This document shows, one piece after another, positions 30,522 to 38,095 of a stretch of DNA of 64,000 bases. The notes under the pieces are model-generated. The model worked only from the letters and a program-made list of their open reading frames with translations, made no database searches and was not told where the DNA came from. Each line of letters opens with the position of its first letter. Positions within the stretch are counted from its first letter, which is position 1. The position numbers and the translations under genes were made by a program. This stretch comes from Serratia surfactantfaciens (GTDB lineage: Bacteria; Pseudomonadota; Gammaproteobacteria; Enterobacterales; Enterobacteriaceae), in NCBI RefSeq assembly GCF_001642805.2, contig NZ_CP016948.1, forward strand, positions 3,162,001 to 3,226,000. Reading direction: 5' to 3'.

Positions 30522-31295
30522 ATGAAACCAAAGCAGCGGCAGGCCGCTATCCTTGAATATCTGCAGCAGCATGGCAAAACGGCAGTGGACGCCCTGGCCG
30601 AGCATTTCTCCACCACCGGCACCACCATCCGCAAGGATCTCACCCTGCTGGAAGAAGAAGGCGAGGTGATCCGCACCTACGGCGGCGTGGTGCTCAGCCG
30701 CGACGACGGCGATCAGCCGATCGACCGCAAAACCCATATCAACACCGAGAAAAAACGCCAGATCGCCAGCGCCGCCGTGGCGCTGATCGCCGACGGCGAC
30801 TCGCTGATCTTCGACGCCGGCAGCACGGTGCTGCAGATGGTGCCGCACCTGGCGCAGTTCAATAACATCACGGTAATGACCAACAGCCTGACCATCGTCA
30901 ACGCGCTGGTGGAGCTGGACAACGATCAGACTATCCTGATGCCCGGCGGCACCTACCGCAAGAAGTCGGCCTCGTTCCACGGCAGCCTGGCGGAATCGGC
31001 GTTTCAGCAATTCAGCTTCGACAAGCTGTTTATCGGCGCGGACGGCGTCGATCTCAACGCCGGCGTCACCACCTTCAACGAAGTGCACAACGTCAGCAAG
31101 GCGATGTGCGAAGCCGCCAGCCGCATTATTCTGTTGGTAGACTCCTCGAAATTCGGCCGCAAGAGCCCGAACGTGGTGTGCGAACTCAGCGCCGTCGACA
31201 CGCTGATCACCGACAGAGACATCAACCCCGATTACCTCGCCGCCCTGCAGGCGAAAGGCATCAATATCTTTCTGGTAGGAGACCCCGATGAGTAA
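30522..31295 (+). CDS. srlR: Sorbitol operon repressor SrlR (DeoR family)
   Basis: A 257-residue DeoR-family repressor (GutR). The N-terminal HTH is [20 protein letters not shown] through [19 protein letters not shown] (residues 3-45). The C-terminal effector domain of the ribose-5-phosphate-isomerase fold contains [11 protein letters not shown] and [12 protein letters not shown]. It should respond to sorbitol or its phosphate and repress srlAEBD. Ribosome site AACGGGA is weak. Its last eight bases overlap gutQ, giving coupled translation. Confidence 0.93.
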   Translation: MKPKQRQAAILEYLQQHGKTAVDALAEHFSTTGTTIRKDLTLLEEEGEVIRTYGGVVLSRDDGDQPIDRKTHINTEKKRQIASAAVALIADGDSLIFDAGSTVLQMVPHLAQFNNITVMTNSLTIVNALVELDNDQTILMPGGTYRKKSASFHGSLAESAFQQFSFDKLFIGADGVDLNAGVTTFNEVHNVSKAMCEAASRIILLVDSSKFGRKSPNVVCELSAVDTLITDRDINPDYLAALQAKGINIFLVGDPDE

Positions 31296-32259
31296 CGCCA
31301 ACGCCCTGCTCGCCTTCGCCCGCGAAACGCTGGAGATCGAGCTGACCGAAGCGCAGCGCCTGCTGGCGCGCCTCGACGACAACTTCGTCTGCGCCTGCGA
31401 GCTGCTGCTGAACTGCCGTGGCAAAGCGGTGATTTCCGGCATCGGCAAGTCCGGCCATATCGGCAAGAAGATCGCCGCGTCGCTGGCCAGCACCGGCACG
31501 CCGTCGTTCTTCGTGCACCCGGCGGAAGCGCTGCACGGCGATCTCGGCATGATCGGCGCCGACGACGTGGTGGTGTTCATCTCCTACTCCGGCCGCGCCA
31601 AAGAGCTGGACCTGATCCTGCCGCTGCTGGCGGAGAACGGCATTCCGGTGATCGCCATCACCGGCGGCAAAGAGTCTCCTCTGGCGCAGGCCGCGGCCTG
31701 CGTACTGGATATCGGCGTCGAGCGCGAAGCCTGCCCGATGGGGCTGGCGCCGACCTCCAGCGCGGTCAACACTCTGATGATGGGCGACGCCCTGGCGATG
31801 GCGCTGATGCGCCATCGCGGTTTCAACGCGGAAGACTTCGCCCGTTCGCACCCGGGCGGCAGCCTGGGGGCGCGCCTGCTGAACCGCGTGCATCACCTGA
31901 TGCGCACCGGCGATCGCCTGCCGCGCGTGAGCGAAAGCGCCAACGTGATGGAAGCGATGCTGGAACTGAGCCGCACCGGGCTCGGGTTAGTGGCGGTCTG
32001 CGACACGCAGCAACGGGTGGTGGGGGTGTTTACCGACGGCGACCTGCGCCGCTGGCTGGTGAAAGGCAATAGCCTGCAGGATCCGCTCAGCCCGGCGATC
32101 ACCCGCCCCGGCTATCGGCTGCCGGAGCAGTGGCGTGCCGGCGAAGCGCTGGAAGCGCTGCACGAACAGCACATCAGCGCAGCCCCGGTGGTCGATATGG
32201 ACGGCGTACTGGTGGGGGCGCTCAACCTGCACGATCTGCATCAGGCCGGCATCGGCTGA
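31288..32259 (+). CDS. gutQ: D-arabinose 5-phosphate isomerase GutQ
   Basis: A 323-residue sugar-phosphate isomerase converting ribulose 5-phosphate to arabinose 5-phosphate, the first step towards KDO of lipopolysaccharide; it duplicates KdsD. Residues 35-170 form the SIS domain ([20 protein letters not shown] and [12 protein letters not shown]), and tandem CBS domains fill residues 205-323. In E. coli it is also the last gene of the srl operon. A ten-base-pair hairpin follows eight bases after the stop. Confidence 0.94.
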   Translation: MSNANALLAFARETLEIELTEAQRLLARLDDNFVCACELLLNCRGKAVISGIGKSGHIGKKIAASLASTGTPSFFVHPAEALHGDLGMIGADDVVVFISYSGRAKELDLILPLLAENGIPVIAITGGKESPLAQAAACVLDIGVEREACPMGLAPTSSAVNTLMMGDALAMALMRHRGFNAEDFARSHPGGSLGARLLNRVHHLMRTGDRLPRVSESANVMEAMLELSRTGLGLVAVCDTQQRVVGVFTDGDLRRWLVKGNSLQDPLSPAITRPGYRLPEQWRAGEALEALHEQHISAAPVVDMDGVLVGALNLHDLHQAGIG

Positions 32260-32266
32260 TCGGTGC

Positions 32267-32292
32267 TGGGGGCGCCTGCAGCGGCGCCCCCA
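32267..32292. terminator. Hairpin between gutQ and ivy
   Basis: TGGGGGCGCC and GGCGCCCCCA form a ten-base-pair stem with a six-base loop in the 39-base gap between two convergent genes. There is no T-run on either side, so it may act as a weak two-way terminator. Confidence 0.5.
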
Positions 32293-32298
32293 GCCAGA

Positions 32299-32757
32299 TT
32301 ATTTCCAGTCAGGATTGTTCTCGAACTGCTGCTTCAGCAGTGCCTTCATATCTTCATCCGGCTTGCCGAGCCACTGATACTTGGCGTACTTCTTCGGGTG
32401 ATCGACGGCTTCCGGCCGGTCCGCCACCTCGACCCGCACGCCCCAGGCCTGGGATTTATCCGCGCTGAACGCTACGATTAAAAAGTTGTTGCCGCAGTCG
32501 TGCGGTTTGCACAGGTTGCCAACCAGATACTCTTTGCCCTTCCAGTTCAGATTCTGCGCCGGCGTAGAGGTGCCGACGCCCTTGCGTGCCCAGCCCGGCA
32601 TCCGCGCCTGGCCTTTCACCATATTTTGCCAGCTGGCCTGATACCCCGGCTGCTGAATCAAATCCGATGTGGTGACGATCTGCTGGGCCAAGCTGCCCGC
32701 GCTGAAGCTAAGCAGTACGCCGAAGAGGGCGCAACGCAGCGTCTGGTGTCCCGTCAT
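32299..32757 (-). CDS. ivy: Periplasmic lysozyme inhibitor Ivy
   Basis: A 152-residue secreted protein. A signal peptide (ALFGVLLSFSAGSLAQ, cleavage near residue 24) leads into the Ivy domain. The diagnostic loop CKPHDC (about residues 83-88), which in E. coli Ivy enters the lysozyme active site through its His and is closed by a disulfide, is intact. It protects peptidoglycan against C-type lysozyme and may act on bacterial lytic transglycosylases. The gene is single; its start follows GGGAGAAG. Confidence 0.93.
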   Translation of the reverse strand: MTGHQTLRCALFGVLLSFSAGSLAQQIVTTSDLIQQPGYQASWQNMVKGQARMPGWARKGVGTSTPAQNLNWKGKEYLVGNLCKPHDCGNNFLIVAFSADKSQAWGVRVEVADRPEAVDHPKKYAKYQWLGKPDEDMKALLKQQFENNPDWK

Positions 32758-32841
32758 AGTGCTTCTCCCTAGGTTAAATCAGGTTTCGCCCGTAAAACCG
32801 GGCCTGAACTAGTCAGACCACGGTTGCGGCAAAAAGTTGAC

Positions 32842-33642
32842 TCACCACCAGGCGTGGAAATGATGCACCGGCCCGATGCCGTGCCCCACTTCCAGCGTAT
32901 CCGCCTGTTGCAGCGCTTTTTGCAGGTAGTCCTTGGCGGCGGCTACCGTCGCCGCCCAGTCGGCATGGCGCGGGCGCAGCGCCGCCAGCGCGGCCGAGAG
33001 CGTGCAACCGGTGCCGTGGGTGTGGCGGGTGGCGACGCGCGGCGCGGTAAAGCGCTGCTCGCCTTCTGCGGTAAACAGCCAGTCCGGGCTCTCGCTTTCG
33101 CTCAGGTGGCCGCCCTTCATCAACACCGCCTGGCAGCCCATCGCCAGCAGCGCCCGCCCCTGTTCGCGCATCTGCGCTTCATCTTCCGCCGGCGCGCACG
33201 CCAGCAGCGCCGCCGCTTCCGGCAGATTCGGCGTAATGATCGACACCAGTGGCAACAGCTCGCTGCGAATCGAGGCCACCGCCTCTGGCGCCAGCAACGG
33301 ATCGCCGCTTTTCGCCAGCATCACGGTATCCAGCACCACGAACTCCGGCCGATAATGGCGCAGGCGTTCGGCCACCGCCTGCACGATGTCGGCGTTGGCC
33401 AGCATGCCGATCTTGACGCTGTCGATGCGCACGTCGCTGAACACCGAGTCCAGCTGCGCGGCGACGAACGCCGGATCGATGTAATACACCGACTGCACGC
33501 CGCGGGTATTCTGCGCCACCAGCGCGGTGATCACCGAAGTGCCGTAGGCGCCAAGCGCCGAGAAAGCTTTCAGATCGGCCTGAATACCGGCGCCGCCGCT
33601 GGGATCGGTGCCGGCGATGGTCAGCGCGTTGATACGATTCAT
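32842..33642 (-). CDS. thiD: Hydroxymethylpyrimidine/phosphomethylpyrimidine kinase ThiD
   Basis: A 266-residue ribokinase-fold enzyme that phosphorylates HMP to HMP-P and then HMP-PP for thiamin assembly. The opening NALTIAGTDPSGGAGIQADL (residues 4-23), VLDTVMLAKSG (about 105) and the anion hole GTGCTLSAALAA (about 210) are the family signatures; the length equals E. coli ThiD. The start shares a base with the thiM stop (TGATG) and has GAGGATCT as ribosome site inside thiM. The in-frame start at 33798 would lie deep within thiM and is rejected. It is under the thiM riboswitch. Confidence 0.95.
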   Translation of the reverse strand: MNRINALTIAGTDPSGGAGIQADLKAFSALGAYGTSVITALVAQNTRGVQSVYYIDPAFVAAQLDSVFSDVRIDSVKIGMLANADIVQAVAERLRHYRPEFVVLDTVMLAKSGDPLLAPEAVASIRSELLPLVSIITPNLPEAAALLACAPAEDEAQMREQGRALLAMGCQAVLMKGGHLSESESPDWLFTAEGEQRFTAPRVATRHTHGTGCTLSAALAALRPRHADWAATVAAAKDYLQKALQQADTLEVGHGIGPVHHFHAWW

Positions 33643-34433
33643 CACAGATCCTCCCCGCGCAGTTGATACAACGCGTCGAGGAACGCCGGTGTAAAGCTGC
33701 CCGGCCCGGCGGCCTGTTTGGCTGCGAGGCCGCCGCAATGGGACATCGCCCGGCAGGCGGTCGCCACGTTGTCCAGGCGATCGCCCGGCAGCGCGCAAAA
33801 CGCCGCCACCACCGCCGACAGCGCGCAGCCGGTGCCCACCACCCGCGTCATCAGCGGGGAGCCGCCTTCGATCGCCCAGTCGCGCTGGCCGTCGGTGACG
33901 TAATCCACCACGCCGGTGACCGCCACCACCGCGCCGCTGCGCAGCGCCAGCTCACGCGCGGCGGGCAGTGCCGCCAGCGAATCGTCACCGCTGTCCACGC
34001 CGCGGCCGCTGGCCAGCAACCCGCTGAGCGCCATGATTTCCGAGGCATTGCCGCGTATCGCCGCCGGTTGCTCGTCCAGCAGCTGTTTAGCGAAGGCGGT
34101 GCGGTAGGAGAGCGCGCCGACCGCCACCGGATCCAGCGTCCAGGGCTTGCCGGCCTGATTGGCGGCGGCCACCGCCGCCCGCATCGATTCGGCGCGCAGC
34201 GCGTTGAGGGTGCCGACGTTGATCAGCAGGCCGTCGGCCAGCGCGCTGAACTGCGCCGCTTCTTGCGGCTCCACCACCATCGCCGGGGAGGCACCGAGCG
34301 CCAGCAACACGTTGGCGGTCAGCGATTGCACCACTTCGTTGGTCAGGCAGTGGATCAGCGGAGGCCGCTGTTGGAATTGGGTTAGACAGGCCGCGGCGCG
34401 AGCGCCGGGTAGTGCATCAGGTCGAGCGATCAT
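33642..34433 (-). CDS. thiM: Hydroxyethylthiazole kinase ThiM
   Basis: A 263-residue kinase of the thiazole-salvage pathway that phosphorylates 4-methyl-5-(2-hydroxyethyl)thiazole. Family features: [20 protein letters not shown] (residues 28-47), [11 protein letters not shown] (about 98) and [15 protein letters not shown] (about 190-205). It is the first gene of thiMD and is preceded by a TPP riboswitch whose expression hairpin runs up to its ribosome site GGGAGGAA. Confidence 0.95.
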   Translation of the reverse strand: MIARPDALPGARAAACLTQFQQRPPLIHCLTNEVVQSLTANVLLALGASPAMVVEPQEAAQFSALADGLLINVGTLNALRAESMRAAVAAANQAGKPWTLDPVAVGALSYRTAFAKQLLDEQPAAIRGNASEIMALSGLLASGRGVDSGDDSLAALPAARELALRSGAVVAVTGVVDYVTDGQRDWAIEGGSPLMTRVVGTGCALSAVVAAFCALPGDRLDNVATACRAMSHCGGLAAKQAAGPGSFTPAFLDALYQLRGEDL

Positions 34434-34439
34434 ATTCCT

Positions 34440-34474
34440 CCCAACCGGCGTTCAAGAAGGCGGCGCCGGTTGGG
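34440..34474 (-). promoter_or_regulatory. Expression-platform hairpin of the thiM riboswitch
   Basis: CCCAACCGGCG and CGCCGGTTGGG form an 11-base-pair stem just upstream of thiM. On the minus strand the 3' arm ends in the GGG of the GGGAGGAA ribosome site, so the stem can hide it. This indicates control of translation start, as in E. coli thiM. Confidence 0.8.
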
Positions 34475-34479
34475 CGGCC

Positions 34480-34560
34480 GTGACTTCCCTACGCTGGCAT
34501 TATCCAGATCAGGTAATACGGGTATTTCTCAGCCTTCACCAGGAAGGGCACCCCGAGTCA
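34480..34560 (-). promoter_or_regulatory. TPP riboswitch (THI element)
   Basis: Read on the minus strand, the segment has the conserved parts in order: GGGGTGCCC, CTGAGA, ACCTGATCTGGATAATGCC and AGCGTAGGGAAGT. This is the thiamin-pyrophosphate aptamer. TPP binding should shut off thiMD when thiamin is plentiful. Confidence 0.95.
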
Positions 34561-34885
34561 TGAAAATCAATAGGTTGTGATCAACGCTGCGTTAATCCCT
34601 GAGCGGGATCATGCCAGCGGCGGCGCGGACAAACAAGCGATTAAATTGGCCGAGCGCCTGGCGGAGCAGACGCTGGGCAGAATGTGGCAGAAGCGGCCCG
34701 CCGTCGGCCTGCGGCCCGAAAACATCAAGTTTACTGATAATAAAAAAACTGACCGATGCCGTCATTGAGGCGGGAAAACACGCTCACTCCTTATCAAACC
34801 GGAGCGAAAACGTGACCTGATGCAAGCGACGCAAGCACGGGCTAGACACAACTCATCAATTCTCATTACTATAGCCACACATTTT
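34561..34885. other. Gap between thiM riboswitch and AraC-family gene
   Basis: The 325 bases must hold the promoters of thiMD and of the AraC-type gene. A 63-codon frame at 34577-34768 with GC-biased third positions looks protein-like (about 45 codons without stop after IPERDHASGG) but has no ribosome site and no family I can name. It may be a remnant of a lost gene. Confidence 0.4.
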
Positions 34886-35740
34886 ATGAGTCATGATGCT
34901 ATGCCAGAAATCACTGAATCCATCTTCGTCAATTCAGATCTGCTTAATGAACATTTTGACCCCGACGCCATCGATACGCCCATCGTGTCGATCTACGCCA
35001 CTTTCTCAGATGAGAAAGAACATTCGTTACGTTCAAGAATGCATTCGCATGCCAAAGGCCAGCTGGTCTACGTCAAATCGGGCGCCGCTATCGTCATGCT
35101 GGAAGCGCGCATTTGCTCCGTGTTGCCGCATCAGTTGCTTTGGATCCCCGGCGGCGTTGCCCACAATGTGATCCTGCGCGACAACGTCGATTTTCGCGCC
35201 GTCTATCTCGACCAACAGCGCTTCGCTCCGCTGTCGAAAAACGTCGAGGTCTTTACCCTCACTCCGCTGCTGGAAGAGGTTATCGAAACCATGTGCCGTT
35301 CCCCTTTCCACACCGACTGGATGGCGGGAACCGAGTTCCATCTGCAATCTCTGCTCATCGACAAAATCCGCGTCGCCGCCCATTCCCCCGCCTGGCCGGC
35401 CTTGCCGAACGATGCCCGGGTGCGCAATTACCTGCAGTGTTACCATTTGAAAGGTGAAATGGTGCCGCGATTGAATGAGCTGGCGTCCCATTGCGGCGCT
35501 TCCGAGCGCACCATCCATCGTCTGTTCGTTCAGGGAACCGGCATGTGTTATCAGCAGTGGCGCCAGCAGGTGCGTTTGAAACTGGCCCTGGAGTTGCTGA
35601 CCACCGATAAACCGATCACCGAGATCGCTCACTATCTCGAGTTCTCCACCACCAGCGCCTTCATCTCCTTTTTCAAACACCACCGGGACGTGACGCCGAA
35701 AAAATACCGCGACCAATTGCACAAGCCCAACACGCGCTGA
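34886..35740 (+). CDS. AraC-family transcriptional regulator with cupin sensor
   Basis: A 284-residue regulator. Residues 35-130 resemble the cupin sensor of AraC proteins (RMHSHAKGQLVYVKSG and LLWIPGGVAHNV), and residues 175-275 contain two HTH motifs (LNELASHCGASERTIHRLF and ITEIAHYLEFSTTSAFISFF). It resembles the regulators found next to MFS or AzlCD exporters, such as NimR. The start is uncertain: ATG at 34886 or 34901; neither has a clear ribosome site, and the frame is open back to 34820. It converges on azlD with six bases between stops, and is a likely controller of the neighbouring cluster. Confidence 0.85.
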   Translation: MSHDAMPEITESIFVNSDLLNEHFDPDAIDTPIVSIYATFSDEKEHSLRSRMHSHAKGQLVYVKSGAAIVMLEARICSVLPHQLLWIPGGVAHNVILRDNVDFRAVYLDQQRFAPLSKNVEVFTLTPLLEEVIETMCRSPFHTDWMAGTEFHLQSLLIDKIRVAAHSPAWPALPNDARVRNYLQCYHLKGEMVPRLNELASHCGASERTIHRLFVQGTGMCYQQWRQQVRLKLALELLTTDKPITEIAHYLEFSTTSAFISFFKHHRDVTPKKYRDQLHKPNTR

Positions 35741-35746
35741 GCGTTG

Positions 35747-36067
35747 TCAGCCAAGCCCGCGAATCAGCCAAAACGCCGCCATCCCGAGCAACAGCATCAA
35801 GGTGGCGTTGCGCGTTTTCCACATCACCAGCGTCGCCACGATCGCCGCGCACAGTTTCGGCGCGCCTTCGGCCGACAGCGCCGAGGGTGAAGCGATCAGG
35901 GCCGGCACGATCAGAGACACGATGGCCGTGGCCGGGATCAGTTTCAACCATTCGCCCACCCGCTCGGGAAACGGCACACGATCGTTGAGCCACAAAAAGG
36001 AATAACGCAGTAAAAACGTGCCCAGCGTGCTGATGGCCAGCACCCATAGAATCGTCGTCTCGCTCAT
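35747..36067 (-). CDS. AzlD-family branched-chain amino-acid exporter subunit
   Basis: A 106-residue membrane protein with about three to four helices, including LLRYSFLWL (residues 20-28) and LMLLLGMAAFWLIRGLG at the C-terminus. AzlD proteins are the small partner of AzlC; in E. coli the equivalents YgaH/YgaZ export L-valine. It overlaps the azlC-type gene by four bases (ATGA) and is the last gene of the minus-strand cluster. The substrate here may be a different small acid or amino-acid analogue. Confidence 0.87.
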   Translation of the reverse strand: MSETTILWVLAISTLGTFLLRYSFLWLNDRVPFPERVGEWLKLIPATAIVSLIVPALIASPSALSAEGAPKLCAAIVATLVMWKTRNATLMLLLGMAAFWLIRGLG

Positions 36068-36774
36068 GACGGCTCCTCGCTGCGTTGAGGCCCTCTGCCC
36101 TTGTGATACAAACCGCCGGCCAAGACGCCCGCGGCCATCGAAAACAAGAACCCCAGGTTATAGGGCCATCCGCAGGTAAAGGCGGAAACCAGCCCGGCAA
36201 CCGCGGCCGCCACCACGATGGGGGCGTTTTTCAACATTGGCACCAGGAGCGAGATAAAGCACAGGGTGATGGCGAACTCCAGATGCCAGGCGGCGGGAAT
36301 TAACGGACCGGCGAGGATCCCCGCCGCCGTCCCCGTTTGCCACACCAGCCACATCGGCAGCGCCGTGCCGAAGTAATACAGCGTTTTTTCTTTCGCGCTC
36401 AGCGGCTGGGCCTGGCAGCGCAAAAACGTCAGCGCGTAAGTCTGGTCGATCAATACCTGCGCCGCCGCCAGCTTGGTCAGCGGGCTGAACTGGAGCCTGA
36501 GCTGAGACAGCCCGGCGCTGTAGATGGCATAGCGAAAATTGATCGCAATGTGCGTGACGATCACCACCAACGGTGCGGCGCCGGCCGTCATCAGCGTGGC
36601 AGCGGCAATTTGCGAAGCCCCGGACATTAACAACAACGACGACAGTTGAGCCACCCAGGGCGTCATTCCCGCCTGAATGGCGCTGACGCCGGTCAGGACG
36701 GCGAAGGGCAGCAAACCCAGCAACAGAGGCATGGCGTCTTTACTGCCCTGAACAAAGAAAGGCATCGGCTTCAT
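36064..36774 (-). CDS. AzlC-family exporter large subunit
   Basis: A 236-residue membrane protein with about seven helices. The AzlC signature regions are visible: MPLLLGLLPFAVLTGVSAIQAG (about residues 14-35), LLLMSGASQIAAATLM (about 46-61) and the LIDQTYALTF segment (about 108-117). AzlC with AzlD forms a branched-chain amino-acid exporter (LIV-E family). The start at 36774 has GAGAAG upstream. It follows the enolase-like gene by 66 bases that include a strong hairpin, so it could be co-transcribed at a lower level. Confidence 0.9.
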   Translation of the reverse strand: MKPMPFFVQGSKDAMPLLLGLLPFAVLTGVSAIQAGMTPWVAQLSSLLLMSGASQIAAATLMTAGAAPLVVIVTHIAINFRYAIYSAGLSQLRLQFSPLTKLAAAQVLIDQTYALTFLRCQAQPLSAKEKTLYYFGTALPMWLVWQTGTAAGILAGPLIPAAWHLEFAITLCFISLLVPMLKNAPIVVAAAVAGLVSAFTCGWPYNLGFLFSMAAGVLAGGLYHKGRGPQRSEEPS

Positions 36775-36793
36775 GGTAGGCTTCTCGTGGATC

Positions 36794-36822
36794 CCCCTTG
36801 CCCACGGTAACGGGGCAAGGGG
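36794..36822 (-). repeat. Inverted repeat between enolase-like gene and azlC-type gene
   Basis: CCCCTTGCCC and GGGCAAGGGG form a ten-base-pair stem with a nine-base loop. No T-run follows on the minus strand, so it may stabilise or attenuate the message rather than end it. Confidence 0.5.
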
Positions 36823-36840
36823 TAAAAAGCGCGGGCGGGT

Positions 36841-38094
36841 TCAGACGGCCTGCGCATCGGCGATCGCATCCTGCAACCGCAGCAGCTGATTGTATTTGCC
36901 CATCGCCTCGGTGCGCGCCAGCGAACCGAACTTCACCTTGGTGGCGTTCAGCGCCACCGCCAAATCGGCAATGCTGGTGTCTTCGGTTTCACCGGATCGC
37001 CGTGAGAACACGACGCCGTATCCGGCTGCCTTGGCTGACGCCACCAGGCTCATGGTTTCGCTCAGCGTGCCGACCTGATTCGGTTTCACCAAAATGGAGT
37101 TGGCCATCTTCAGGGCGATGCCCTGTTCAAAACGCGCCAGATTAGTCGTGAACAGATCGTCGCCCACCAGCTCGATTTGGCCACCCAGCCGCCGCGTCAG
37201 CGCAATCCAGCCCTCGAAGTCGTCCTCCCCCAGCGGATCTTCCATCAGCACGATCGGATAGCGCTCGCAGAGCGACGCCAGGTAATCAATAAAGGCCGTG
37301 GTCGTCAGCGTCCGCCCTTCCGCCGCCAGGTGATAGCGGCCATCTTTAAAGAACATCTCGGCCGCGATGTCCATGCTCAAGCCGACGTCCACGCCCGGCT
37401 CATAGCCCGCTTTGCCGATGGCTTCCAGCAACAGCGCCAGCCCCTGCTCATTGGAGCTCAGCGGCGGCAGAAATCCCCCCGTGCCGGAAACGCCGGTGCC
37501 GATCCCGCGCGCCATCAGCAGGGCTTTCAGCGCCATATGCACGTTTTTACCCACCTGCAGCGCCGCTTCAAGATGCGCCGCATTCAGCGCGATCACCTGA
37601 TAATCCTGAAAATCGCAGTTGCCGTCGCCATGCATGCCGCCGGACAACATCGAGAAAATGGGCTGCGGCATGGATTTCGCCTGCCCGCGGCTGACGTAAT
37701 CGCACAGCGACTGATTGCTGTGCACTGCCGCCGCATTCGCCACCGCCAGCGACACGCCGAGGATCGCATTGGCCCCCAGCCGGCTTTTGTTGGCGGTGCC
37801 GTCCAACGCTATCAGCATGCGGTCTATCTCGTCTTGCGCATAGGGCGACATGCCGCGCAGCCGCGGCTTAATCACGGTGTGCACGATGTCTATCGCCCGC
37901 AAAACGCCCTGCCCGCTGAAGCGCCGCGGATCGTTATCACGCACCTCGATCGCCTCATGCTTGCCCTTGGAACACCCCGTTGGAATGATGCTGCGGCCAC
38001 GCTTGCCGCTGTCCAGCACCACTTCGACCTCCAGCGTAATGTCCGCGCGTGAGTCAAACACTTCACGCGCGCGTATGTCCATAATGGTCGGCAT
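36841..38094 (-). CDS. Enolase paralogue with altered active site
   Basis: A 417-residue enolase-fold protein, similar along its length to housekeeping enolase (432 residues in E. coli). Mg2+ ligands survive: Asp242 (SMDIAAE), Glu285 (LMEDPL) and Asp312 (VGDDLF); so do the catalytic Lys337 (VKPNQVG), Lys388 and His155. However, the catalytic Glu of GDEGG is Thr205 (SGTGGF), the His of SHRSGE is Arg365 (SRRSGE), and the Glu of DIQEF is Asp164 (DFQDY). These residues are needed for 2-phosphoglycerate dehydration, so this is probably not a glycolytic enolase but an enzyme acting on another substrate. Residue matches are from my manual alignment. It starts one base after the UGSC-like gene ends, with AAGGAATC as ribosome site. 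Confidence 0.88.
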   Translation of the reverse strand: MPTIMDIRAREVFDSRADITLEVEVVLDSGKRGRSIIPTGCSKGKHEAIEVRDNDPRRFSGQGVLRAIDIVHTVIKPRLRGMSPYAQDEIDRMLIALDGTANKSRLGANAILGVSLAVANAAAVHSNQSLCDYVSRGQAKSMPQPIFSMLSGGMHGDGNCDFQDYQVIALNAAHLEAALQVGKNVHMALKALLMARGIGTGVSGTGGFLPPLSSNEQGLALLLEAIGKAGYEPGVDVGLSMDIAAEMFFKDGRYHLAAEGRTLTTTAFIDYLASLCERYPIVLMEDPLGEDDFEGWIALTRRLGGQIELVGDDLFTTNLARFEQGIALKMANSILVKPNQVGTLSETMSLVASAKAAGYGVVFSRRSGETEDTSIADLAVALNATKVKFGSLARTEAMGKYNQLLRLQDAIADAQAV

Positions 38095-38095
38095 G

